A DNA stretch of 36,697 nucleotides from Clostridia bacterium (GTDB lineage: Bacteria > Bacillota > Peptococcia > Peptococcales > BICA1-8), in contig JAAXZE010000001.1 in assembly GCA_012720075.1 (NCBI GenBank), forward strand, positions 1 through 36,697. Reading direction: 5' to 3'. Each line of letters opens with the position of its first letter. Position 1 is the stretch's first letter. Below the pieces are notes generated by a model. It worked only from the letters and a program-made list of their open reading frames with translations. It searched no databases and was not told where the DNA came from. Of this stretch, positions 23,831-31,260 are shown one piece after another. The position numbers and the translations under genes are program-made.

Positions 23831-24874
23831 ATGGCTGAAATAAAAGTAAACAAGCCCGGTTTTTTGACCACCATTCAAGATATGGGCCGGGTTGGCTATC
23901 AGCAATTTGGGATGCCCGTTGCAGGAGCTATGGACCCTTTTTCGTTACAGATAGCCAATGCTTTAGTAGGAAATGACCCCGGTGAAGGCGTTCTGGAGAT
24001 AACCATGATGGGACCGGAATTGGAGTTTAGCGGCGAAGCCTTGATTGCCATAACCGGAGCCGATCTTTCTCCGGTTGTTAATGAGACGCCGGTCCCTATG
24101 TGGCAATCCTTTATGGTAAAGACCGGTGATGTTTTAACCTTTAGGGGATTAAAAAAGGGCTGCCGCAGTTATCTGGCAGCAGCAGGCGGTTTTCAAGTCC
24201 CTCTTATAATGGGGAGCAAATCCACTTATTTGAAAGGAAACCTGGGTGGTTTTGAAGGCAGGGCATTAAAAGCGGGGGATATTTTAAAGATAAATTCAGG
24301 GGATATAAAACTTAAAGCCCTTAGTGGCGCTTATTTACCGGAAAAACTGCGGCCGATCTATGGCAACAGCTATACCGTCAGGGTTATTTTGGGACCCCAG
24401 GACGATTATTTTACCCAAGAAGGAATTAAAACCTTTTTAAATTCCGACTATAAAGTAACTAATGAAGCGGACCGGATGGGATTGCGTTTAGAAGGACCAA
24501 AAATTGAGCATAAAGAGGGAGCCGATATCATTTCTGATGGTATTGCCTTAGGTTCAATCCAGGTCCCGGGTCACGGAAGTCCCATTGTAATGATGGCCGA
24601 TCACCAAACTACCGGTGGTTACACCAAAATCGCAACGGTCATCACACCGGATATCGGTTTAATGGCTCAAGCCAAACCGGGGGATACCATCCGGTTTGTT
24701 CCGGTGGAAATAGAAGAAGCCCATGAAATACTTAAGGAATATTATAAAGTTTTAAAAGAAGGCGTTGTTTTGCCTTCTCCACCCCCCAAAATCACCAAAC
24801 CTGCCATGACCTACAATCTTAGAATTAATGGCAAAGAGTATCATGTGGTTGTGGAGGAAATGTGGGACAGCTAG
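23831..24874 (+). CDS. pxpC: 5-oxoprolinase subunit PxpC (KipA / biotin-dependent carboxyltransferase-like)
   Basis: Third 5-oxoprolinase subunit. The 347 residues show KPGFLTTIQDMGRVGYQQFGMPVAGAMD at the start (quoted in part: FLTTIQDMGRVGYQQFG), ALVGNDPGEGVLEITMMGP, SYLAAAGGF, then TNEADRMGLRLEGP and VPGHGSPIVMMADHQTTGGY. After the catalytic domain ends near residue 320 there is a short tail, TYNLRINGKEYHVVVEE, like the first strands of a biotinyl/lipoyl carrier domain but without the rest. It starts 0 nt after the pxpB stop, so the two are translationally coupled. Confidence 0.94.
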   Translation: MAEIKVNKPGFLTTIQDMGRVGYQQFGMPVAGAMDPFSLQIANALVGNDPGEGVLEITMMGPELEFSGEALIAITGADLSPVVNETPVPMWQSFMVKTGDVLTFRGLKKGCRSYLAAAGGFQVPLIMGSKSTYLKGNLGGFEGRALKAGDILKINSGDIKLKALSGAYLPEKLRPIYGNSYTVRVILGPQDDYFTQEGIKTFLNSDYKVTNEADRMGLRLEGPKIEHKEGADIISDGIALGSIQVPGHGSPIVMMADHQTTGGYTKIATVITPDIGLMAQAKPGDTIRFVPVEIEEAHEILKEYYKVLKEGVVLPSPPPKITKPAMTYNLRINGKEYHVVVEEMWDS

Positions 24875-24899
24875 GCTGAGGTTAAGGTTAAGGGTATAA

Positions 24900-24985
24900 C
24901 CTTTTAGTCGATAGTCGATAGTAAATAAAGTTCTCCATGTTTTGCGAAAGAAGCTACAGTACCTACAGTTCTACAGAAAAAACTC
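24900..24985. repeat. Repeat fragments between pxpC and argF
   Basis: AGTCGATAGTCGATAGTAAA (24907-24926) is a direct repeat related to the ATTGACTATCGACTT motif at 27854. AGCTACAGTACCTACAGTTC (24953-24972) plus TACAGAAAA resembles 4696-4723 (CTACAGTGCTACAGTTCTTC). Both families occur only in gaps. Confidence 0.6.
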
Positions 24986-24993
24986 CGTTGCGG

Positions 24994-25031
24994 AACACCT
25001 CATAGTTTGGCTGCTGTGGGGTGTTTTTATT
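24994..25031 (+). terminator. Terminator before the argF promoter
   Basis: AACACCTCATAG (24994-25005) and CTGTGGGGTGTT (25014-25025) make a 12-bp stem with two G-U pairs, followed by TTTTTATTT. It isolates the argF promoter from the pxp transcript. Confidence 0.8.
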
Positions 25032-25044
25032 TGAACAATCGCTA

Positions 25045-25080
25045 TTGCATGAATATACTATTTAATGTATAATTATACAT
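25045..25080 (+). promoter_or_regulatory. argF promoter with ArgR-like palindrome
   Basis: TTGCAT (25045-25050), a 17-nt spacer, and TATAAT (25068-25073). The -10 lies in the perfect 16-bp palindrome ATGTATAATTATACAT (25065-25080), which fits the TGnAT...ATnCA pattern of arginine-repressor boxes. A second, weaker half (ATGAATA) starts at 25049. It shares 13 nt with the argC promoter, so the two are likely controlled together. Confidence 0.7.
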
Positions 25081-25126
25081 ATCATAATCTGGAGTAGTTC
25101 AAATTAATAATTAGGAGGAAAAAAGG

Positions 25127-26059
25127 ATGTTGCAAAGCTTAAAAGGTAGAGATTTTTTAAGTTTAAAAGATTTCACCAAAGAGGAAATACTGGCTCTGAT
25201 AAATTTAGCCATAGAGCTTAAAAGCTGCCATAAACAGGGGATTAGAAAGGATATTTTGGCCGGAAAGACTTTAGCTATGATTTTTCAAAAGTCGTCTACC
25301 AGAACAAGGGTCTCTTTTGAAGCCGGCATGTTCCAACTTGGTGGGCAGGGCCTATTTTTAAACACTCAGGATTTGCAAATGGGCAGGGGTGAGCCAATCG
25401 CCGATACAGCCAGGGTCTTGTCCCGTTATGTTGACGGAATTTTGATCAGGACATATGAACAAAAAGAAGTTGAAGAGCTGGCTTATTACTCCCAAGTTCC
25501 GGTTATCAACGGTTTGACCGATCTTTATCATCCTACCCAGGCTTTGGCCGATATGCTGACCATTTATGAACATAAAGGCAAATTAGAAGGAATTATTCTG
25601 GCCTATATTGGTGATGGTAATAACATGGTTCACTCATTAATGATTGGCGGGGCCAAGCTGGGCATGGAAGTTCGTGTTGCTACTCCGATAGGCTATGAGC
25701 CTAAAAAAGAAGTAATTGAAATGGCTAAAACTTTTGCCGAAGAAAGCGGAGGCAAAATTATACTGAGTAACAGCCCCCAAGATGTTGCACAAGGGGCCGA
25801 TGTACTCTATACTGATGTATGGGCCAGTATGGGTCAGGAAAAAGAAGCGGAAATAAGAAAAAATAAATTCCAGGGGTTCCAGATTAATGATAAAATATTA
25901 AAGTTGGCTTCTGAAGGGGCAATTGTAATGCACTGCCTTCCCGCTCACCGCGGTGAGGAAATAACCCATGAGGTTATGGAAGGACCCCAATCGGTAGTTT
26001 TTGATGAAGCGGAAAACAGGTTGCATGCCCATAAAGCCATATTAGCAGCATTGCTTTAG
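25127..26059 (+). CDS. argF: Ornithine carbamoyltransferase
   Basis: Joins carbamoyl phosphate to ornithine to make citrulline. 310 residues. The carbamoyl-phosphate site is KSSTRTRVSFE, followed by GQGLFLNTQDLQMGRGE, LIRTYEQKEVEELA and PVINGLTDLYHPTQALADM. The ornithine site carries YTDVWASMGQE and VMHCLPAHRGEEIT with the catalytic Cys. All match the anabolic enzyme. ATG 25127 follows AGGAGGAA. It has its own promoter and probable arginine control, and it re-opens the arginine locus after the 5-oxoprolinase block. Confidence 0.97.
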   Translation: MLQSLKGRDFLSLKDFTKEEILALINLAIELKSCHKQGIRKDILAGKTLAMIFQKSSTRTRVSFEAGMFQLGGQGLFLNTQDLQMGRGEPIADTARVLSRYVDGILIRTYEQKEVEELAYYSQVPVINGLTDLYHPTQALADMLTIYEHKGKLEGIILAYIGDGNNMVHSLMIGGAKLGMEVRVATPIGYEPKKEVIEMAKTFAEESGGKIILSNSPQDVAQGADVLYTDVWASMGQEKEAEIRKNKFQGFQINDKILKLASEGAIVMHCLPAHRGEEITHEVMEGPQSVVFDEAENRLHAHKAILAALL

Positions 26060-26099
26060 GTAAAGCTCTTGATATGGCCGGGTTGGAATGTTGGAAAGG

Positions 26100-26172
26100 T
26101 AGGGGGCGGTTTCCATGCCGCCCGTAAAAAAGGAAACGCCCCCTGTGTCGAATGGCAACAGGGGTTTCCTTG
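26100..26172. promoter_or_regulatory. Competing hairpins between argF and argG
   Basis: Segment A (AGGGGGCGGTTTCC, 26101-26114) can pair with B (GGAAACGCCCCCT, 26132-26144) with a one-base bulge. B can also pair with C (ACAGGGGTTTCC, 26158-26169), and A itself contains half of GGGCGG/CCGCCC (26104-26123). On the plus strand no T-run follows; on the minus strand the B-C hairpin is followed by six T. It may terminate antisense transcription or act as an attenuator-like switch. Confidence 0.45.
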
Positions 26173-26262
26173 TTCATCGGTGTGTTCTGCAGGGGCCGGT
26201 TTAAATAAACAGCAATTTTTTTCAAGTCCCCGGTCACTAGCCACAATAACTAGGAGGTAATT

Positions 26263-27468
26263 ATGATGAAAAAGAAAGTAGTACTAGCCTATTCGGGAGG
26301 ACTGGATACATCCATCATCATTCCCTGGCTTAAGGAAAACTATGATTTAGAAGTAATCTGTATGTCGGCTGATATTGGCCAAGGCGAAGAATTGGCGCCA
26401 TTAAAAGAAAAGGCTATTAAATCGGGAGCCAGTAAAATTTATATTGAAGATTTGAAAGAAGAGTTTGTCAGGGATTTTGTTTTTCCCGTTTTAAAAGCGG
26501 GATGTAAGTACGAAGGAAAATACCTGTTGGGAACATCTTTTGCCCGGCCGTTAATCGCCAAACGCCTAGTTGAGATTGCTGAGCAAGAAGGCGCTGAGTA
26601 CATAGCCCATGGTGCAACCGGCAAGGGTAATGATCAGGTTCGTTTCGAGTTGACCGTTAAGGCTTTAAATCCTGATTTGAAAATAATCGCTCCCTGGCGG
26701 GAATGGAATATTAAATCCCGGGAAGATGCCATTGACTACGCCGAAGCCCATGGGATTCCCGTACCTGTTACCAAGAAACGGCCTTACAGCATGGACCGCA
26801 ATATGTTTCACCTGAGTCATGAAGGGGCTGATTTGGAAGATCCCTGGAATGAACCTCAAAAAGATATCTATATGATTTGCAACCATCCCGAAGCTGCCCC
26901 CGATGAAGGGGAATACGTTGAAATTGAGTTTGAGAAGGGTATTCCCGTGGCTATTAACGGCGAAAAGCTGGGACCGGTACAACTTTTGGAAAAGGCCAAC
27001 GAGATTGCCGCCAAACATGGTGTAGGTATTATCGATATGGTTGAAAACCGCCTGGTGGGGATGAAATCCCGGGGAGTTTATGAAACCCCAGGTGGAACCT
27101 TATTGCATAACGCCCATAAAGAACTGGAAGCCTTAACTCTGGACAGGGCAACCATGGAATACAAAAATATTATCGGCATTAAATACTCCCAACTGGTGTA
27201 TGACGGCCTTTGGTATACACCTTTAAAAGAAGCGCTGGATGCCTTTATAAATTCTACCCAGGAAACCGTTACCGGAACGGTGAGAATGAGGCTTTATAAA
27301 GGTAACTGCATGCCGGCCGGCGCTAAATCGCCGTATTCATTGTATAACCTGGAATTCGTAACCTTTGGTGAAGACCAGGTATATAACCAAAAGGACGCCG
27401 AAGGGTTTATTAATTTGTTCGGTTTACCGTTAAAGGTGCGGGCTATTATGATGAAGAAACATAAGTAG
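26263..27468 (+). CDS. argG: Argininosuccinate synthase
   Basis: Condenses citrulline and aspartate with ATP to argininosuccinate. The 401-residue enzyme begins with the PP-loop [12 protein letters not shown] (residues 6-17). It continues with the citrulline/aspartate regions [39 protein letters not shown] and [20 protein letters not shown], all as expected. Two adjacent ATGs (26263, 26266) follow AGGAGG. A structured gap and a GTCACTAG-type motif precede it; a 32-bp repeat array follows immediately after its stop codon. Confidence 0.98.
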   Translation: MMKKKVVLAYSGGLDTSIIIPWLKENYDLEVICMSADIGQGEELAPLKEKAIKSGASKIYIEDLKEEFVRDFVFPVLKAGCKYEGKYLLGTSFARPLIAKRLVEIAEQEGAEYIAHGATGKGNDQVRFELTVKALNPDLKIIAPWREWNIKSREDAIDYAEAHGIPVPVTKKRPYSMDRNMFHLSHEGADLEDPWNEPQKDIYMICNHPEAAPDEGEYVEIEFEKGIPVAINGEKLGPVQLLEKANEIAAKHGVGIIDMVENRLVGMKSRGVYETPGGTLLHNAHKELEALTLDRATMEYKNIIGIKYSQLVYDGLWYTPLKEALDAFINSTQETVTGTVRMRLYKGNCMPAGAKSPYSLYNLEFVTFGEDQVYNQKDAEGFINLFGLPLKVRAIMMKKHK

Positions 27469-27495
27469 GTCTGAGGCTTGTGGGTTAATTTTTGG

Positions 27496-27700
27496 GTCGG
27501 AGTGACGTCTATTGGGTAAGACTTCAGGTCGGTGTGACGGCTCACGGGTTAATCTGCATGGCGGAGTGACGTCTCCTACGCTAGATTTTGGGTCGGTATG
27601 ACGGCTTGTGGGTTAAATCTGCAGGTCAGCATGACGGCTAAAGAGTGGATTTTTTTGGTCTGCATGACGTCTTTGGGACTAGCCTTAGGGTCAGCATTTT
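27496..27700 (+). repeat. 32-bp-period tandem array (locus 2)
   Basis: Seven units start at 27496, 27528, 27560, 27592, 27625, 27658 and 27690 (spacing 32-33). Cores run GTCGGAGTGACGTC, GTCGGTGTGACGGC, GGCGGAGTGACGTC, GTCGGTATGACGGC, then degenerate GTCAGCATGACGGC and GTCTGCATGACGTC. Positions 27528-27581 match the reverse complement of 6637-6690 at 52 of 54 positions. All units point the same way, unlike locus 1. Confidence 0.9.
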
Positions 27701-27716
27701 TCTGACGATATCTTGT

Positions 27717-27790
27717 AAGTTACATCCTTTAAGCTACACCTGATATCAGATGCGTCAGGGAATATTCCATTTATGTGATGCATCCCAAGA
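27717..27790. repeat. GATGCATC-type repeat, copy 3
   Basis: TTACATCCTTTAAGCTACAC, then CAGATGCGTCAGGGAATATT, then GTGATGCATCCC. It parallels the core of copies 1 and 2 and directly adjoins the 32-bp array. Confidence 0.65.
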
Positions 27791-27892
27791 CATCAACCAA
27801 GTAGACTACTATGTCACGGTGTCACGATGACACAATTTTAATCGATTATGACTATTGACTATCGACTTATATAGTGGCCTACTGCCACTACC

Positions 27893-27923
27893 AGTCACTA
27901 GTCACCAGTAACTGATTAAGGGG
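27893..27923 (+). repeat. GTCACTAGTCACC leader motif before argH
   Basis: AGTCACTAGTCACCAGTAAC then TGATTAAGGGG. It is nearly the same as the motif before argB, and in both cases the motif runs straight into the ribosome binding site. Confidence 0.7.
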
Positions 27924-27932
27924 TTTTTTAAG

Positions 27933-29324
27933 ATGAAAAAACTATGGGGTGGAAGGTTTAGTAAAAATACCGATAAATTGGTGGAGGACTTTCATTCCTC
28001 CATTTCTTTTGATAAACGGCTTTATTACTGGGATATCCAAGGAAGTATTGCCCATGCCCGGATGCTGGGTGATGCCGGAATCATTCCCAAAGAAGATTCC
28101 CGGAAAATCATTGAAGGGTTAGAGGAGATATTGGAGGAAATTGAAGCCGGACAGGTAGAATTTGACCTGTCGGCAGAAGATATCCATATGAACGTGGAAG
28201 TCCTGCTCATAAAAAAAATAGGGGATACCGGGAAAAAGCTCCATACCGGCAGAAGCCGTAATGACCAGGTGGCACTGGATACTCGATTGTATTTACGGGC
28301 TGAGATAGAAACTATTCAGGGTTTATTGCAGGAACTGTTAAACACCCTCCTGGATTTGGCGGAAAAACACCTGGAAACGGTAATGCCGGGATATACCCAT
28401 TTGCAGAGGGCTCAGCCTATAACTTTTGCCCATCATTTAATGGCTTACTTCCAAATGTTTGTGAGGGATAGAGAACGGCTGGCCGATTGCTGCAAGCGAC
28501 TCAATTATTCGCCATTAGGTTCCGGAGCTCTAGCAGGAACTACTTTCCCTTTAAATAGGGAACAGGTTGCCCAAGAACTGGGTTTTGCCGGCATAACCAT
28601 GAATTCTCTGGATGGGGTAAGTGACCGGGATTATGTCATCGAGTTTACTTCCTGCGCTTCAATAATCATGATGCATTTAAGCCGTTTTTGTGAAGAACTG
28701 ATTTTCTGGTCAAGCCAGGAGGTGCAGTTTATTGACCTGGATGATGCCTACAGTACCGGCTCCAGTATCATGCCTCAGAAGAAAAATCCCGATGTGGCCG
28801 AACTGGTCCGGGGTAAAACGGGTAGGGTTTACGGCAACCTCATGGCTATCCTTACCGTTATGAAGGGCTTGCCTCTGGCTTATAACAAAGATATGCAGGA
28901 GGATAAAGAAGGGCTTTTTGATACCGTTGATACTTTGAAAAAATCTTTATTGGTCTTCTCACCCATGCTGGCGACAATGAAGGTCAATAAAGAAAATATG
29001 CTGGCCGCTTCCAAGGGTGGTTTTACCAATGCTACAGATTTGGCCGATTATTTAGTCAAGAAAGGCCTGCCTTTCCGGGACGCCCATGAAGTAGTAGGTA
29101 AACTGGTTGCCTACTGTTTAAGTAAAAATACAAGTTTGGATGACCTCACTTTAGAGGAATTACAAGGTTTCAGCCCTTTAATTAAAGAAGACGTTTACCA
29201 AGAGATCTCCGTTTATACCTGTGTCAATAAACGAAATATTCCGGGAGGACCGGCGCCGGAGCAGGTAAAACTGGCCATAGAAGCAGGCAGGAAAACAATA
29301 AAAAGCTTTTCAAATCAAGGTTGA
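27933..29324 (+). CDS. argH: Argininosuccinate lyase
   Basis: Splits argininosuccinate into arginine and fumarate, the last step. 463 residues, typical length. It starts [20 protein letters not shown], then has the superfamily motifs [19 protein letters not shown] and [19 protein letters not shown]. The signature [19 protein letters not shown] carries the catalytic serine loop. [15 protein letters not shown] follows. ATG 27933 is served by AAGGGG at some distance, a modest SD. A terminator closes the locus. Confidence 0.98.
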   Translation: MKKLWGGRFSKNTDKLVEDFHSSISFDKRLYYWDIQGSIAHARMLGDAGIIPKEDSRKIIEGLEEILEEIEAGQVEFDLSAEDIHMNVEVLLIKKIGDTGKKLHTGRSRNDQVALDTRLYLRAEIETIQGLLQELLNTLLDLAEKHLETVMPGYTHLQRAQPITFAHHLMAYFQMFVRDRERLADCCKRLNYSPLGSGALAGTTFPLNREQVAQELGFAGITMNSLDGVSDRDYVIEFTSCASIIMMHLSRFCEELIFWSSQEVQFIDLDDAYSTGSSIMPQKKNPDVAELVRGKTGRVYGNLMAILTVMKGLPLAYNKDMQEDKEGLFDTVDTLKKSLLVFSPMLATMKVNKENMLAASKGGFTNATDLADYLVKKGLPFRDAHEVVGKLVAYCLSKNTSLDDLTLEELQGFSPLIKEDVYQEISVYTCVNKRNIPGGPAPEQVKLAIEAGRKTIKSFSNQG

Positions 29325-29370
29325 ATAACCTCTAATTTGCTAAAGAGACTATATAAATACCGTAGGGTAA

Positions 29371-29408
29371 AGATTCAGTTGTCCTAAATTGCAGCTGAAT
29401 CTTTTTTT
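29371..29408 (+). terminator. Terminator of the arginine locus
   Basis: AGATTCAGTTG (29371-29381) with CAGCTGAATCT (29392-29402), one G-U, followed by a run of seven T. It lies about 50 nt after the argH stop codon. Confidence 0.9.
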
Positions 29409-29561
29409 ATGGGCAATTAAAAGACCTCATGAAAAAACTGGAAATAATTTTTATGTTAAAAGCATAAAATTACAGAGCCCAATATATTTATTAATAGATG
29501 TTTGACTAATCATAAAGAGCAGAAAAAACCGGCTTTTGTTGTCTGGCTGGGGAGGAAAAGA

Positions 29562-30170
29562 ATGTTAGGAAAATTCAGTAAAAGAATATTCGATATTGTA
29601 ATTTCCGGACTGGCATTAATAATTCTGAGTCCCTTGATGCTTTTAATTGCCGTTTTGATTAAAATAGACAGCCCGGGGGGACCGGTAATATTCAAACAAA
29701 AGCGGGTAGGTTTGAACGGAAAGGTATTTACTTTATACAAATTTAGATCCATGGTACCCGAAGCCGAGCAGTTAAAGGCTTCACTTATGAACTTTAACGA
29801 AATGTCAGGTCCGGTTTTTAAAATTAAGAACGACCCGCGGGTAACAAAGGTTGGCCGTTTTATCCGAAAAACAAGTATTGACGAATTACCCCAACTAATA
29901 AATGTATTTAAGGGCGAAATGAGCTTAATAGGACCTAGACCTCTTCCCGTGGAAGAAGCGGCAAAAATTGAACCTCATATCTCCTCTAAAAGGTCCAGTG
30001 TTAAGCCGGGAATAACCTGTATCTGGCAAATCTCGGGACGAAATCTTGTAGATTTTGAGGAATGGATGAAAATGGATATGCACTACATTGATAACTGGTC
30101 TTTTTGGTTGGATTGGAAAATTCTATTTTTAACTCTTCCGGCGGTAATCTCGGGCAAGGGAGCTAATTAA
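29562..30170 (+). CDS. Undecaprenyl-phosphate sugar phosphotransferase (priming transferase)
   Basis: Bacterial sugar transferase that places the first sugar-phosphate on undecaprenyl phosphate for polysaccharide assembly. With ATG 29562 it has 202 residues, the short monotopic form. One hydrophobic segment (about 11-35) is followed by KQKRVGLNGKVFTLYKFRSM, then DELPQLINVFKGEMSLIGPRP and the C-terminal KPGITCIWQISGRN. I prefer ATG 29562 because GGAGG sits 6 nt before it and it gives the usual N-terminus (MLGKFSKRIFDI). The frame is open from a TTG at 29502 without an SD. It starts a run of same-strand polysaccharide genes. Which sugar is transferred cannot be told. Confidence 0.92.
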   Translation: MLGKFSKRIFDIVISGLALIILSPLMLLIAVLIKIDSPGGPVIFKQKRVGLNGKVFTLYKFRSMVPEAEQLKASLMNFNEMSGPVFKIKNDPRVTKVGRFIRKTSIDELPQLINVFKGEMSLIGPRPLPVEEAAKIEPHISSKRSSVKPGITCIWQISGRNLVDFEEWMKMDMHYIDNWSFWLDWKILFLTLPAVISGKGAN

Positions 30171-30182
30171 AAGGAGGTTATT

Positions 30183-31175
30183 ATGCCGAAAAAAATAATA
30201 GTCACCGGTGCTGCGGGGTTTTTGGGGTCCCATTTGGTTAGAGAACTGGTAAAGGAAAAAAACAATTTCGTCATAGGTGTAGATAACCTTTCTACAGGGT
30301 TATTAAGCAATTTGGAGGAGGCATTTAATAATAACAACTTTTCCTTCATCCATGCCGATGTGTCTCAAAAAGAAATAATCGGGCATCGGGAGTTTAAAGG
30401 TGTGGAGGAAATCTACCATTTGGCCTCTCCGGCTTCTCCTAAATTTTATCAGGCTTTTCCTTTGGAAACCATTGCCGTTAATACCTTGGGTACCTGGAAC
30501 ATGCTGGAATTAGCCAAAAGGAATAGGGCCAAAGTACTTTATACCAGTACCAGTGAAGTTTATGGCGATCCTGAATTAAATCCCCAAACGGAACAATACC
30601 GGGGTAATGTAAACACCTGGGGTCCCAGGGCCTGTTATGATGAATCCAAACGTTTGGGGGAAGTCCTTTGCTATGAGTATTACCGGCTATATCAAATACC
30701 TGTAAAGGTAGCCCGCATCTTTAATACATATTCAGCGGGCTTAAGAAACGATGATGGCAGGGTAATATCCAATTTTGTTGTCCAGGCTATTCAAAGCAAA
30801 GATATTACCGTATATGGCGATGGGAGCCAAACCCGTTCCTTTTGTTATGTGGATGATACAATAAAAGCTTTGCTATTAATGATGGAGAAAGAAGAGGCTA
30901 ACGGCCAGATTATCAATATCGGGAATCCTCAGGAATACAAAATAATTGATTTGGCCTATTTGATAAAAAAGCTGGCTGTTTCCGACAGCCGGATAATCTT
31001 TAAAGAATTACCGGAGAATGACCCCAAAATTCGCAGGCCGGCTATTGACAAAGCTAAAAGAATTTTAGGGTGGTATCCTGTCATAGATCTGGAAAAAGGC
31101 TTAAGGGAAACCATCAGAGTTTATAAAGAAAAAATGGGGATTAGTAAGAATGGAGAATTGAGAGTGGAGAATTGA
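30183..31175 (+). CDS. UDP-glucuronate decarboxylase (UDP-xylose synthase), SDR family
   Basis: Extended short-chain dehydrogenase that decarboxylates UDP-glucuronate to UDP-xylose or its 4-keto intermediate. Of 330 residues, the NAD loop is VTGAAGFLGSHLV. The subfamily signatures HLASPASPKFYQ, YTSTSEVYGDPELNPQTEQY, WGPRACYDESKR (Y152, K156), ARIFNTYSAGLRNDDGRVIS and GSQTRSFCYVDD fit UXS proteins better than dTDP-glucose dehydratases. It lies directly before UDP-glucose dehydrogenase, which makes its substrate. The final codons (NGELRVEN) and the stop lie in a 14-bp microsatellite, so the tail is repeat-derived. SD AAAGGAGG. Confidence 0.88.
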   Translation: MPKKIIVTGAAGFLGSHLVRELVKEKNNFVIGVDNLSTGLLSNLEEAFNNNNFSFIHADVSQKEIIGHREFKGVEEIYHLASPASPKFYQAFPLETIAVNTLGTWNMLELAKRNRAKVLYTSTSEVYGDPELNPQTEQYRGNVNTWGPRACYDESKRLGEVLCYEYYRLYQIPVKVARIFNTYSAGLRNDDGRVISNFVVQAIQSKDITVYGDGSQTRSFCYVDDTIKALLLMMEKEEANGQIINIGNPQEYKIIDLAYLIKKLAVSDSRIIFKELPENDPKIRRPAIDKAKRILGWYPVIDLEKGLRETIRVYKEKMGISKNGELRVEN

Positions 31176-31201
31176 GAGTGGAGAATGGAGAATTGAGAGT
31201 G
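31152..31201 (+). repeat. 14-bp microsatellite across the end of the UXS gene
   Basis: Unit GGAGAATTGAGAGT at 31152, 31166 and 31187 with a partial unit at 31180. The stop codon TGA (31173-31175) is inside unit 2. Because 14 is not a multiple of 3, unit number changes the C-terminal sequence. A degenerate relative ends the HD-GYP gene (9228-9300). Confidence 0.85.
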
Positions 31202-31260
31202 TTTTATTTTATGGTTTTGTTAATTAAGCATTAAGAGCATTTAGAAAAGGATGGAAAAAA

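Larger units (their letters stand above)
27469..27932. other. Repeat-filled argG-argH gap
   Basis: This 464-nt gap has no plausible gene. In order it holds the 32-bp tandem array (27496-27700), copy 3 of the GATGCATC family (27717-27790), short palindromic stretches (CACGGTGTCACGATGACAC at 27815-27833; ATTGACTATCGACTT at 27854), and the AGTCACTAGTCACCAGTAAC leader motif just before argH. No terminator with a clear T-run was found. Confidence 0.75.

Noticed and set aside
25974-26246. Minus-strand open frame across the argF end and argF-argG gap
   Set aside because: Its composition tracks the GC-rich hairpins, it overlaps argF, and no domain is recognisable.
29502-29561. TTG 29502 as the start of the priming transferase
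   Set aside because: There is no SD before it, and the extra 20 residues are not hydrophobic or family-like; ATG 29562 has a GGAGG at proper distance.
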